Part shown: piece after piece, positions 22,198 through 32,833 of the stretch
Position numbering within the stretch: position 1 is the stretch's first letter
Layout of the letters: each line of letters starts with the position of its first letter
NCBI GenBank assembly: GCA_030848705.1
Contig: CM061243.1
Span: forward strand, 112,616,674 to 112,680,673
Length of the DNA: 64,000 nt
Direction of reading: 5' to 3'
From: Heracleum sosnowskyi
Taxonomy: Eukaryota; Streptophyta; Magnoliopsida; Apiales; Apiaceae
Notes under the pieces: model-generated
The model's input: only the letters and a program-made list of their open reading frames with translations
Told to the model about the DNA's origin: nothing
Databases searched by the model: none
Made by a program: the position numbers and the translations under genes

Positions 22198-24945
22198 ATG
22201 CACACTCGAAGTTCAGGTATAGAAAATTTGATAGCTTTTGATCCTGAAATTGAAGCTACAGCAAGAAGACAAGCAGGACTACGAAGGAAAAATAAAGACA
22301 AGAAAGTTATGGGTGAGACAGCAGCTAAAGCTCTCAGGGAGCATGGTATGCCAGACGCTACAGACGTACTCTCAAGTATTGTCAGACCAACAGTCACGGC
22401 TTCCCACTTTGAACTCAAGCCACAATTCATACAATTCGTCTCCAATGATTCTTTCGCAGGATTGTCCACTGAAAATCCTGTTGATCATCTTGAGAGTTTT
22501 CTGGAAAAGTGTGATACTATAAAGCTGACCAATGTTAGTGATGATGCTATTAAGCTGCGCTTATTTCCATTCTCTCTCCGAGATGCAGCAAAAGATTGGT
22601 TGAAGGATGAAGGACCAAACACATTCACTACTTGGGATAGTCTAGCAAAGGCGTTTCTACTTAAATTCTTTAGTCAAAAGAAAACTTCAAAGCTCAGGAA
22701 TGAAATATCTAACTTTCGTCAAGATGATGACGAGTCACTTCATGATGCTTGGAGAAAATTCAAACGTGTTCAGAGACAATGCCCTCACCATGGAATTCCT
22801 GACTGGTTGTTGATCCAAACATTCTACAATGGGTTAACACAAGAGTTTCGAAACTTTGTTGATGCTTCTTCTGGTGGATCTATTATGAAAAAAAGTACGG
22901 AGGATGCAAAAACTTTGTTAGACGAGATGGCGTCTAATGATAATTATCCTTACAGTGACAGAAATCATCCTAAGAAGGGTGGTAAGTATGATGTTGATGC
23001 TCTAACCATGTTGAATACTACTATGCAATCAATGGTTAAGAAGATTGAGAAATTGGATTCTAGAACTTCATCTACAGTTGCCTCATGTGAAATATGTGGT
23101 GTAGTTGGACACGCTCAACATGCTTGTCAATACAATCCCTCTGGAACAACAATGGAACAAGCAAATGCCCTCTACAACCAAAATCAAAGGCCACAATATA
23201 ATCCTTACTCCAACACATACAATCCAGGTTGGAGAGATCATCCTAATTTCTTCTACAGAAATAACCAGGCTCAAGCTCAACCTCCACAAAATAATTTTTC
23301 TCAGCCGGCCGGTTTTCAACAAGCCCAGCCACAAAAATCTAACTTGGAGAATCTTTTGGAAGGATTTATCTCTACACAAGCAAAGAAGAATGATTACTTT
23401 GACTCATGCATAAATGAGATAAAGGCTCATAACAAGTTAATGGAGAATTCAATCACTCAAATTGCTCAACAGTTGAATCAACTTAGCAAGTCTTCAAGCC
23501 AACTTCCTGGCCAAACTGAACAACCACATAGAGCCCACGTGAATGCTATAACGTTAAGAAGTGGTAAGGAATTGCAAGGGCCGGAGATGAAGATGAGTAC
23601 TGATAATTTGACTATTGAAGAAGATAGGAAAAAAATTCAATTTGAAAATGTGGTTGTGCAAGAAGCGATTGAAGAAGAGAAGAAGGAACCCATAGTTGCT
23701 CCAGTCAGACCTTACGTACCACCTGTTCCGTTTCCTCAAAGATTAGTGCAAGCTAGGCTTGGAGAGAAGTTTATGAAGTTTATGGAGATCTTGAAGAGGT
23801 TAGAACTTAATATCCCTTTCTTAGATGCTATCAAAGAGATGCCTTCATATGGAAAGTTTCTTAGGGAATTATTGTCAAACAAAAGAAAGATTGAAGAAAG
23901 TTCTACTATCTCATTAACGGCAGAGTGCAGTGCTATCTTAAATAATAGTCTTCCTAAAAAGCTAACTGATCCAGGTAGCTATTCTATTCCTGTGAAACTT
24001 GGAAATTTTGAAATCAAAAGAGCTCTATGTGATCTTGGGGCAAGTGTAAGTCTGATGCCCATATCAATCTGCAATAAGCTTCAGATGGGTGAACTCAAAC
24101 CCACACGTATATCTTTACAACTTGCAGATAGAAGTGTAAAAGTTCCACTTGGAATACTTGAAGATGTTCCTGTCAAGGTAGGAAAGTTTTTTATTCCATG
24201 TGATTTTGTTGTCATGGAGATGGAGGAAGATGCACAAAATTCTATTATTCTCGGAAGACCTTTCTTAGCTACAGCTGGTGCAAAAGTTGATATGATGTAT
24301 GGAAAAATTTCTTTTGAAGTTGGAGATGAGAAGATGGAATTTAAATTTTCCAACTCTTTGCTTAGCCCTTCTATGAAGAAGAGTGATCTTGAAAAGAGTA
24401 ATGAAGTTGTTCTTATGGTTAAGTCTTTGGGTGGAGATCAAGATATGAAGGCTGATATTTTTCTCTCTAAACCTCCAGCAATTTTGGTGAGAGATTTACA
24501 TGTCACTAATGTTGATTTAAAGCCTTCAATAATGAAATCGATTGGTGAAATTCAGTTTGGTGGATTATCTGTTGAAGATCCTGATGCTCATATTGAAAAC
24601 TTTTTGAAGATTTGTGATACTATCAAGTGTGATGGAGTTTCTGATGAGGCCATTCGACTTCGATTATTTCCTTTCTCTCTAAGGGATGGAGCTAAAAATT
24701 GGTTATTTTCGTTACCCTCAAATTCCATTACCACTTGGGAAGACTTACTTATTAAATTTCTTTTTAAGTTTGTCTCACGAGAAGACACGTCAAGGATAGT
24801 TGTTGCACTCTTAAAGTTTGCTCGAGATAGAAGAGAAGTATTGTTGGATAAATCCGTGGATGAAAGTTATAAGTTTTTGGGAGAGGTCATGAGAAAATAT
24901 GTTGAGAAAGTGGATGCTCCACTTTCGATCCATTCACCAGGTTGA
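22198..24945 (+). CDS. Element D gag-protease with a second partial gag domain
   Basis: 915 aa from ATG 22198 (MHTRSS). Residues about 60-230 form a plant gypsy gag domain with LRLFPFSLRDAAKDWL and the FLLKFFS block. CEICGVVGHAQHAC (about 296-309) is the zinc knuckle. A Gln/Asn-rich stretch follows. ALCDLGASVSLMP (about 608-620) is a retropepsin motif with the active DLGAS. Where RT should begin, the frame instead enters a second, diverged gag segment (about 765-900) repeating LRLFPFSLRDGAKNWL, and stops at 24945. The product would supply capsid and protease functions only. Long and undamaged, so it may still be expressed. Confidence 0.9.
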   Translation: MHTRSSGIENLIAFDPEIEATARRQAGLRRKNKDKKVMGETAAKALREHGMPDATDVLSSIVRPTVTASHFELKPQFIQFVSNDSFAGLSTENPVDHLESFLEKCDTIKLTNVSDDAIKLRLFPFSLRDAAKDWLKDEGPNTFTTWDSLAKAFLLKFFSQKKTSKLRNEISNFRQDDDESLHDAWRKFKRVQRQCPHHGIPDWLLIQTFYNGLTQEFRNFVDASSGGSIMKKSTEDAKTLLDEMASNDNYPYSDRNHPKKGGKYDVDALTMLNTTMQSMVKKIEKLDSRTSSTVASCEICGVVGHAQHACQYNPSGTTMEQANALYNQNQRPQYNPYSNTYNPGWRDHPNFFYRNNQAQAQPPQNNFSQPAGFQQAQPQKSNLENLLEGFISTQAKKNDYFDSCINEIKAHNKLMENSITQIAQQLNQLSKSSSQLPGQTEQPHRAHVNAITLRSGKELQGPEMKMSTDNLTIEEDRKKIQFENVVVQEAIEEEKKEPIVAPVRPYVPPVPFPQRLVQARLGEKFMKFMEILKRLELNIPFLDAIKEMPSYGKFLRELLSNKRKIEESSTISLTAECSAILNNSLPKKLTDPGSYSIPVKLGNFEIKRALCDLGASVSLMPISICNKLQMGELKPTRISLQLADRSVKVPLGILEDVPVKVGKFFIPCDFVVMEMEEDAQNSIILGRPFLATAGAKVDMMYGKISFEVGDEKMEFKFSNSLLSPSMKKSDLEKSNEVVLMVKSLGGDQDMKADIFLSKPPAILVRDLHVTNVDLKPSIMKSIGEIQFGGLSVEDPDAHIENFLKICDTIKCDGVSDEAIRLRLFPFSLRDGAKNWLFSLPSNSITTWEDLLIKFLFKFVSREDTSRIVVALLKFARDRREVLLDKSVDESYKFLGEVMRKYVEKVDAPLSIHSPG

Positions 24946-26868
24946 TTAACAAGAAGGTCGAGCTAATGACCTTAAAAAAGCGCTTCTTGGGAGGCAACCC
25001 AAGATTTTGGAGGAGGAACACTCTCCCACATTTTCCAACCGGGACTTCATGCACTAGGGGAGTATTTCTAACCTTTCTTTGTATAATTTTTCACTCTTAT
25101 TCTTTTTGTATTTCTTTTAGGATCTTGTTAGTTTTGTATATTTATATATATTATTCATTGAGGACAATGAACCACTTCAGTGTGGGGATGAGTTCTCAAT
25201 GACGTAAAAAACCCAAAAAAATTATATATTATAAAAATCCAAAAAAATTTAAAAAATTTAAAACTTTTTGTATATAATTGCCTTGTCTCAAAAGCATGTT
25301 AGCATTGATAAGTACACATTGTGTAGATTAATTTCGCATGATTAATTCTGAGTGTCATATTCATGAAAAATCATTTGATGCTTGATAATTCCTTGTGTGT
25401 GCTTGCGAACATTTGAAAACTTGAGATGTTTCTTGGTCAATTTTAGTGAGTTAAGCATGCTTTCACCTTGTGAGAATTTGAGCCTAATTTATGATTGATA
25501 GATTTTTTATCAATCCATTTTTTTGTTGTGTGTTGTTCATCATGATTCTTGTTGCTCTAGAACTTGTTTTAAACCGTTTTGAGACTACATGATATGTGTA
25601 TGCATGAATATGATAAAGGCACTAGGATTAACCTCATTTACCCAAAACAGTACCCATATAAAAAATAATCCTTAGTGAACCCCTTGAGCTTATATCCGTT
25701 TCTTTCGTATATCACCAATCTAAAATTTTTTTGAGCCTACTTATTTATTCTTGTCTTGATTTACTGGTAGAGCATATTGATTCAATTCAAGGGTTGGTGA
25801 ATATTTAGTGTGGGGATTTCGTTTGGTTAAAGGTTACATTTTGGTGGGATACAATATGGTATGGAATTGCAAACAAGTATCAAGTACTCCTTTGAGATCA
25901 ATGGGTGGCAAGTGCAATGTCATATGAAAGGGATGATCCATGTGTGCTGGTATTAAGTACATTCTTGGTGACTTTTCACTGCCCTTGGTTACTGGAGAAT
26001 GACTTGACTTTGAAAAAAAAAAGAAAAAAAAAGAGAAGTTATGAGCAAGAGGAAGATAAAGTAGAGTGTGTTCATTTGATTGATACAATGTGAAAGTGGG
26101 AAAGTACATGGGTTATATGTGCTTTGAAGTTTAATGCTTGTGAAAGCTTGATCAACTTTTACATGATCTAAGTTTCATGTTGGGTGCTTTAATTAAAAGT
26201 GAACATTATTCTCTATCAGTTATCAACTTTAGCCACTTGTTAGCCTGTTTCTTTGATATCCTACCCCGTACCTAAGCCCCGTTACAACCTTTAACGAAGA
26301 CCTTTTGATTCATGTATGCATATAAACGAGGTGGTGGAGATTTGGTGGACAACCAAGCATATGGTAGCATATGAGTACATTGATTGAACTTGAGCGATAC
26401 ACTTATACCCATACACTTGTGTGAATTGAGAGCAATGTGAGAATTCTATCTATGGCATGCTTACTTGTTGAATGCGACTTCGATGTCTATCTCATGATAT
26501 TTTTGTCTATCTAGACATTGTGTGCATACTTGGATTATTTTGTGTTAATGATGCTTAAAGTGAGAGTACTTGTACTTTCAGACACTTTCATGTTGTTATG
26601 TGATTGAGATTTACAATGTGTGGAGTACTATGACATGTTGCATGTTTGAGAGACTTGGTGGTTGAAAATATTTGATTTTGTGGGTATATCTTCTATAAAC
26701 CCTCACGAGACAAAACTCGTCCTACTAGGGCTGCCTAGGGGTTTAACGGCTTGTTGCATACGCTCAATGCAATCGTGTCATCTACGAAAGTGGTGGTCCT
26801 ATTAGTTAGTATTATTTTTATTTCTTTATTTGCCCGAGGACGTGCAAAATGCTAAGTGTGGGGATGTT
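24946..26868 (+). other. Element D noncoding region and polypurine tract
   Basis: About 1.9 kb without a credible gene. It holds a perfect 6-bp stem with a six-base loop (24986-25003, CTTGGGAGGCAACCCAAG). Three copies of AGTGTGGGGAT lie at 25179, 25807 and 26855; the last is the polypurine tract next to the 3' LTR. There are A-rich and AT-rich runs around 25210-25270 and 26010-26035. Open frames at 25834-26109 are low-complexity artefacts. Confidence 0.8.
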
Positions 26869-28170
26869 TGATAGAGTATATATTTATATATATTTTATAT
26901 GATTTTATTCCTCATATTTTTTATATTTTGCATTTAATTGGATTTTTATTTAATAAATTTTAATGTTTTATTGTAGGAAACAAGGAAATCCTAAACTTGG
27001 AAGGATTGGAGAATAAAGAGCTTAATTTGGAGATTTATTAGAAGGAAAATCGGATTTGTTGGGCTGCCTGCACATAATTCACTGTTTCGGTCATATCTTG
27101 AGATGTAGAAGTCAGAATTGGACGATTTAACAGCCCACGCGAAGATAATAGAAATCTCTTTTATTCTAAAGTGGTCCAATTATTAAATTAATTCAGGAAC
27201 GGCTCAGAATTACTGAAGAAAAGTCAGCTACGAATTTTCCTTGTAAAACAGAATCAGTTTAGGAAACGTACTTGTACTTTCCTCAAGGCATTAAAATATT
27301 TGAGGATATATATATAGACATCAGATCTGAGAGATAGGGAGACATACATATACATAGATACATAGATACATACGGAGGGAGACTTGTACTTTTCTTCTTG
27401 GAGAAAGATTAAAGGTTTTTATTCTTTGTTCTTAATATTATTATGTGTTCTTATTATATTTTGTGTTCTGTTAGTTTAATTATGAGTGAGTAGATATTTA
27501 ATCTAGGGTTAAGTTGAACCCTAGTTATGATTGATGTATGATTTTCCACAAGCCCCCAATTTAGTTATGTTGTATGCTCTTGCTTATTGAGTTGTGCTTA
27601 ATTAACAATAACATGTCAGACGTGATTATGCGTATTGTTTGAACCTAATATCTATTTATCATCGAAAGTTGGACTTAGATGGTTGTGATTTATCCAATAA
27701 GGACATGAACTTCTCCATGAAAATAGGTAGAACGGATTGTTAGGAAGTTAGGATGCTGTGTTTAATGTCTCTAAATTGCATGATACCATGAAAATAGGCT
27801 TGAGTGTATTTTAGAGAAGCCATTAATACTCGAGAGAGGTTATTGGTATTTTATAGGGCGTGTCTTTCCTCTTGAGTCGCATATGATTAATTGGGGTGGA
27901 AAATCATGATTGCATTGATTCATGCTAGTGGGGATACTTAATTCTAGATGTTTTTAGTTAATTGATAAATACCACATATTTGCTTTAGTATAATATTTAG
28001 ATTAATAATCTCTCAACAATTTATTGTGTTACTTGCTTAGTTGAATTGAATCAAGAATAACTAGTGATTGATACGTTTGTCTCTGTGGGATCGACTCTGA
28101 CTTGCCCTACTACATAGTTAGAAGGATTTGTTAGATATTATTATTTGATAGGCACGCGACAGCCTTGTCA
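26869..28170 (+). repeat. Element D 3' LTR
   Basis: 1302 bp, near-identical to 20768-22060 with a 10-bp TA-rich insertion near its start. Followed directly by TSD AACAT. Confidence 0.93.
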
Positions 28171-28175
28171 AACAT
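28171..28175. repeat. TSD of element D, right (AACAT)
   Basis: Matches 20763-20767; ORF3 of element C resumes. Confidence 0.95.
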
Positions 28176-28923
28176 CACCATTGTAGTTCAGCCTCAGTAT
28201 GTCTGTCAATACTCTCTTTTCTTGTACAAAGCACTCAAACCTGGCATTAGGGTTAGAGATAACTAATGGTGCTGGACTAACATGATTAGCCAGCATCATC
28301 AGAAACCTTGCATAATAGATATTTTTCTTCCTATTTGCCCTATCACCCAACTTAGCACCAATTTCATAAATAAGTTGGGTGCTAAAGTTGTAATATCTAT
28401 CATTTAGAAGCATGGTTAGGAGAATTAACATAGAATTAGTTAATGCATCAAAATTACTAATCTTTCCAGAAAAGACCTTAATGAATGCATCAGCTAAATA
28501 ACTGTATTCCCTAACCAAACCTCTCCTAATTATTCTACCCAGATTATCAGTAGGCAAAGAGTAGTTTATAGAATTTAGCATGGTAGTTATTTCAGTGTTA
28601 GTAGGCAAAGCATCACAGTTATTATCAGGAATATGTAAACATGCTTGCAAAACATCAGAATTAACTATGTACTCATTACCTTGAAGAGTGAATTGCAGTG
28701 TGCCGTTTGTTCCACTATACTCACATGAGGTCCAAATCTCCTCGATTACTACATTGTAGAGTGGTGTAGAGTGAAACATCGCATAGCTCAACTTACAGTT
28801 CCTCATGAAATCCATCATTTTGAAAAAGATGCTGTTCGGACTCTCCTTAACGACAAATGGAATGGAATTGTTCTTCTCATAGATGAATCCACCAGCAGAC
28901 ATAAGCTTGACTATGGGTGCCAT
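28171..28923 (-). pseudogene. Element C unit 2 ORF3, N-terminal part
   Basis: The first 251 codons of ORF3, starting MAPIVKLMSAGG at 28923. It is severed by element D at 28170. Almost the same as residues 1-251 of the intact unit 1 protein (one visible change, Asn to Asp near residue 125). Confidence 0.93.
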
Positions 28924-29461
28924 TGTTGAGTGAGGAAAAGCTTCGAGCTGTATTGCTTGTTAGAGAGAAGAAGCTAGAAAAACTTTTGGAATTTTTGAGA
29001 ACAGGTAGAAATGAAATAAAGAAATTAAAATTTCTTAAATACTTCCCCAAAAGTTCTCAGAAATTAAGTCCAATAATTAATCTAAATTACCTGATTGGCT
29101 TAAAAAGTAACCGTTAGAATTAAATATTACCACGATTTATGCTTACAGGGGTGTATGTATAGATCGTGATAAAGAACGTGAAATTTCAACGGTTCAGATT
29201 AAAAAGCGCTACATCAACGAATCAGGATTGGGCGGTTAAAGTCCAGTCTTATTTCGTTGATAAAGCTGCGTTTCGTTGATATAAAAGAGCTATCAACGAA
29301 ACACCCAGAAAAATGCTAAGACTGTCAACGAAATGGTGCGTTTCGTTGACATAGTAATTTTGACTTAGACAAAATTTCACATTTTCCTGAGAAAATCAAT
29401 TCACAGAAAAATTATGGCAAGTTCCTGGCTGCATTATGACTTGCAAATATCTCAAAAATAA
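28924..29461 (-). other. Pol-ORF3 spacer of element C unit 2
   Basis: Counterpart of 9421-9958 with the same CGTTGA-rich patch (about 29186-29349). No gene seen. Confidence 0.8.
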
Positions 29462-32400
29462 TTAAGAGAAATTTAGCATACCTAGCTCACTTACTAATCT
29501 TGAGAATGTTGATTCATCAAGTGGCTTGGTAAAGATGTCTGCAAGTTGTTGTTCACTTGGAACAAAATGTAACTCCACAGTACCATTCATAACATGTTCT
29601 CTAATGAAATGGTACTTGATATCAATGTGCTTGGTTCTTGAATGCTGCACTGGATTCTCAGTAATGGCAATGGCACTAGTGTTGTCACAGAAAATAGGAA
29701 TTTTCTCAACTCTTAATCCATAATCAAGTAATTGATTTTTCATCCATAAAATCTGTGCACAACAACTTCCAGCTGCAATATACTCAGCCTCAGCTGTGGA
29801 GGTGGAAACTGAGTTTTGTTTCTTGCTGAACCATGACACAAGCTTGTTTCCTAAGAATTGACAGGTGCCTGTTGTGCTTTTCCTGTCAATTTTACATCCT
29901 GCATAATCTGCATCTGAATAACCAATTAGTTCAAAACCAGATTCTCTAGGATACCAAATGCCAAGGTTTGGTGTTCCCTTGAGATATCTGAAAATCCTTT
30001 TAATAGCAACTAAATGGGATTCCCTAGGATCAGCCTGAAATCTAGCACATAGACATGTAGCAAACATAATATCAGGTCTACTAGCTGTTAAATACAAAAG
30101 TGAGCCTACCATGCCTCTGTAACTTGAAATGTCCACAGATTTTTCCTTAGTATTCAATTCAAGTTTGGTGGCAGTGGGCATGGGAGTTTTGGCAGGAGAG
30201 CATTCCATTAAATTAAATTTCTTTAATAAATCATGAATATATTTTGTTTGACTAATGAAAATGCCTTCATTAACTTGCTTCACTTGAAGACCAAGAAAGT
30301 AAGTTAATTCTCCCATCATGCTCATTTCATATTTACTTTGCATAAGCTTGGCAAACTTTTGACAAAGTTTCACATCTGTAGACCCAAAGATTATGTCATC
30401 TACATAAATTTGAACAAGTATAGTAGAGCCATTCACAATCCTGTGAAAAAGAGTTTTATCTACAGTACCTCTAGTGAAATGATTCTCAAGAAGAAACTGT
30501 GAGAGTGTGTCATACCAGGCTCTAGGTGCTTGTTTCAAACCATAGAGTGCTTTGAGGAGGAAGTATACATATTCTGGAAAATCATCATCTTCAAAACCAG
30601 GAGGTTGACTTACATAGACCTCCTCTTCCAATTCCCCATTCAGAAAAGCACTTTTCACATCCATTTGATAGACTTTGAAATTGGCATGGGCTGCATAGGC
30701 TAGGAAAATCCTTATTGCTTCTAGTCTTGCAACAGGATCAAATGTTTCATCAAAATCAATTCCTTCTTCCTGTGAGTAGCCTTTTGCAACTAGTCTTGCT
30801 TTGTTCCTTGTGACTATGCCATTTTCATCCATCTTGTTTCTGAACACCCATTTTGTGCCTATTATACTCCTGTCCTTAGGCTTGGGCACCAGCTTCCAAA
30901 CATTGTTCCTTTCAAATTGGTTTAGCTCTTCTTGCATAGCCAAAACCCAATCTGGATCTAGAAGTGCATCCTCAACTTTCTTTGGCTCATCTTGAGACAG
31001 AAAGCTGCTATATAGACATTCTTCTTGAGTTGCTCTTCTAGTTTGGACTTTTGAAGAAACATCACCTATAATAAGTTCAAAGGGATGATCTTTAGTCCAT
31101 TTTCTTGAGGGAGGTAGATTTGCTCTTGACGAGGTAGCTTCATGATCATGATTGCCTTGATTGGATATTTGTCCTTGAGAAACTCCCCCTGAGTTTGTTG
31201 TCCCTAAATGATCACTTCTTGAGACATTTCTATGACCTTCAACGGTATGACTGTTTTGGCTGTCAACGAAACGCTCATTTTGACTGTCAACGAAACCACC
31301 ATCTTGACTGTCAATGAAATGACCATTTGGTCTACTAGCAACTATTCTTTTCAATCTTAATGCAGCAATTTCATCTTCACTGCTGCTCTCATCTGTGCTA
31401 GATACAACAACTTTAGGCTGTTTCTCAGTAGTCTTAACATGATTCATTCGTTCTCCTTCCTCATTCTCAAAAGAGAGACTTTCATGGAAACCTTCATCAC
31501 AGAGACCTTGAATTTTGAGATCATCAAAAACAACATGTACAGATTCCATAACAATGTTGGTTCTGAGATTATAGACTCTGTAAGCTTTCCCTGCTGCATA
31601 TCCCACAAATATTGCTTCATCTGCCTTTGCTTCAAATTTCCCCAAATGCTCAGCTTGATTTCTCAGAACAAAGCACTTGCATCCAAAGACATGAAGAAAA
31701 TCCAATAGTGGCTTCTTTCTTTTGAGTAGTTGATAAGGGGTCATTCCCTTGGCCTGATTAATCAAAGAAATATTCTGAGTGAAGCAAGCTGTGTTAACTG
31801 CCTCAGCCCAAAAATAAGTTGGTAACTTTGATTCATCTAGCATTGTCCTGGCAGCTTCAATAAGTGTTCTGTTTTTCCTTTCAACTACACCATTTTGCTG
31901 TGGTGTCCTTGCTGCTGAAAACTCATGCATAATACCATTTTCTTCACAGAATATCTTCATGCTTGAATTCTTGAATTCTGTCCCATTGTCACTCCTGATC
32001 CTTCTTACTTTCAAGTCAGGATGATTGTTTACCATCTTGATGTGATTGATAATGATTTCACTTGCCTCATCTTTAGAATGTAAAAAGAAGGTCCAAGTAA
32101 ATCTAGAAAAATCATCAACAATCACAAGACAATATTTCTTCTTTGAAATAGACATGACATTTACAGGGCCAAACAGATCCATATAAAGTAACTCAAGCTG
32201 ATGGACAATTGATGACTCTGTCTTGCTTTTGAATGATGTCTTCTTTTGTTTCCCTTTTTGACAGGCATCACACAAACCATCCTTGGAAAACTCCACCTGT
32301 GGAATTCCTCTAGCAAGATCCTTCCTTACCAAATCATTCATAACCTTGAAATTCAGATGAGATAATTTCTTGTGCCATAGCCAACTTTCATCCTTGCTTG

Positions 32401-32833
32401 CTTTGCTGAAAAGACAAGTGATGGTGTCTGGACTTGTGCTACTAAAGTCAGCAATGTACACATTCCCTCTTCTGAATCCAGTCATTACCACATTGTTGTT
32501 TCCTCCTTTAGAAACAACACAGGCTTCTTTAGAAAAAGTAACTAAAAATCCTTTGTCACAAAGTTGACTGATACTAAGCAAATTGTGCTTGAGACCATCC
32601 ACCAATGCAACCTCATCTATGATGACATTCTCTTTTGAAATCAAGCCATATCCCTTTGTGTAGCCTTTGCTGTCATCTCCAAAAGCAATACAAGGGCCAG
32701 CTCTTTCCTGAAACTCTGTGAGCAGGGTAGAATCACCAGTCATGTGTCTTGAACAACCACTATCCAAGTACCAAAGATTCTTTTTGTCTCCCTGCACACA
32801 ATAGAACCAAATCAAGTCGATTTTGGTACCCAA
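29462..32833 (-). CDS. Element C unit 2 pol, open but with a changed RT motif
   Basis: Same 1123-residue frame and domain order as unit 1 pol. Protease DSGCSRHMTG, integrase DDE boxes, YVDD and RNase H residues are all present. One substitution is striking: the conserved RT block reads DETFDPVARLE here but DETFAPVARLE in unit 1 and in elements A and B. Other differences (Ala/Thr near the integrase zinc region, His/Tyr before MDLFGP, Val/Gly in the linker) lie in less constrained positions. One CGTTGA in the linker has become CATTGA (near 31313). The frame overlaps the end of gag in -1 phase. Confidence 0.94.
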   Translation of the reverse strand: MGTKIDLIWFYCVQGDKKNLWYLDSGCSRHMTGDSTLLTEFQERAGPCIAFGDDSKGYTKGYGLISKENVIIDEVALVDGLKHNLLSISQLCDKGFLVTFSKEACVVSKGGNNNVVMTGFRRGNVYIADFSSTSPDTITCLFSKASKDESWLWHKKLSHLNFKVMNDLVRKDLARGIPQVEFSKDGLCDACQKGKQKKTSFKSKTESSIVHQLELLYMDLFGPVNVMSISKKKYCLVIVDDFSRFTWTFFLHSKDEASEIIINHIKMVNNHPDLKVRRIRSDNGTEFKNSSMKIFCEENGIMHEFSAARTPQQNGVVERKNRTLIEAARTMLDESKLPTYFWAEAVNTACFTQNISLINQAKGMTPYQLLKRKKPLLDFLHVFGCKCFVLRNQAEHLGKFEAKADEAIFVGYAAGKAYRVYNLRTNIVMESVHVVFDDLKIQGLCDEGFHESLSFENEEGERMNHVKTTEKQPKVVVSSTDESSSEDEIAALRLKRIVASRPNGHFIDSQDGGFVDSQNERFVDSQNSHTVEGHRNVSRSDHLGTTNSGGVSQGQISNQGNHDHEATSSRANLPPSRKWTKDHPFELIIGDVSSKVQTRRATQEECLYSSFLSQDEPKKVEDALLDPDWVLAMQEELNQFERNNVWKLVPKPKDRSIIGTKWVFRNKMDENGIVTRNKARLVAKGYSQEEGIDFDETFDPVARLEAIRIFLAYAAHANFKVYQMDVKSAFLNGELEEEVYVSQPPGFEDDDFPEYVYFLLKALYGLKQAPRAWYDTLSQFLLENHFTRGTVDKTLFHRIVNGSTILVQIYVDDIIFGSTDVKLCQKFAKLMQSKYEMSMMGELTYFLGLQVKQVNEGIFISQTKYIHDLLKKFNLMECSPAKTPMPTATKLELNTKEKSVDISSYRGMVGSLLYLTASRPDIMFATCLCARFQADPRESHLVAIKRIFRYLKGTPNLGIWYPRESGFELIGYSDADYAGCKIDRKSTTGTCQFLGNKLVSWFSKKQNSVSTSTAEAEYIAAGSCCAQILWMKNQLLDYGLRVEKIPIFCDNTSAIAITENPVQHSRTKHIDIKYHFIREHVMNGTVELHFVPSEQQLADIFTKPLDESTFSRLVSELGMLNFS

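Larger units (their letters stand above)
20768..28170 (+). mobile_element. Element D: Athila-like Ty3/gypsy element lacking RT and integrase
   Basis: 7.4 kb on the forward strand with two long LTRs (20768-22060 and 26869-28170), a tRNA-Asp type primer site, a gag-protease ORF, about 1.9 kb of noncoding DNA and a GTGTGGGG polypurine tract typical of plant Athila/Tat elements. There is no RT, RNase H or integrase, so it must have moved with enzymes of a related element. The LTRs differ by a 10-bp indel, a 1-bp indel near the end and a few substitutions, so the insertion is recent. It is the youngest layer of the nest. Confidence 0.93.

Noticed and set aside
25834..26109. Reverse frame with FFFFFF run in element D
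   Set aside because: Created by an A-rich tract in noncoding DNA; no domain.
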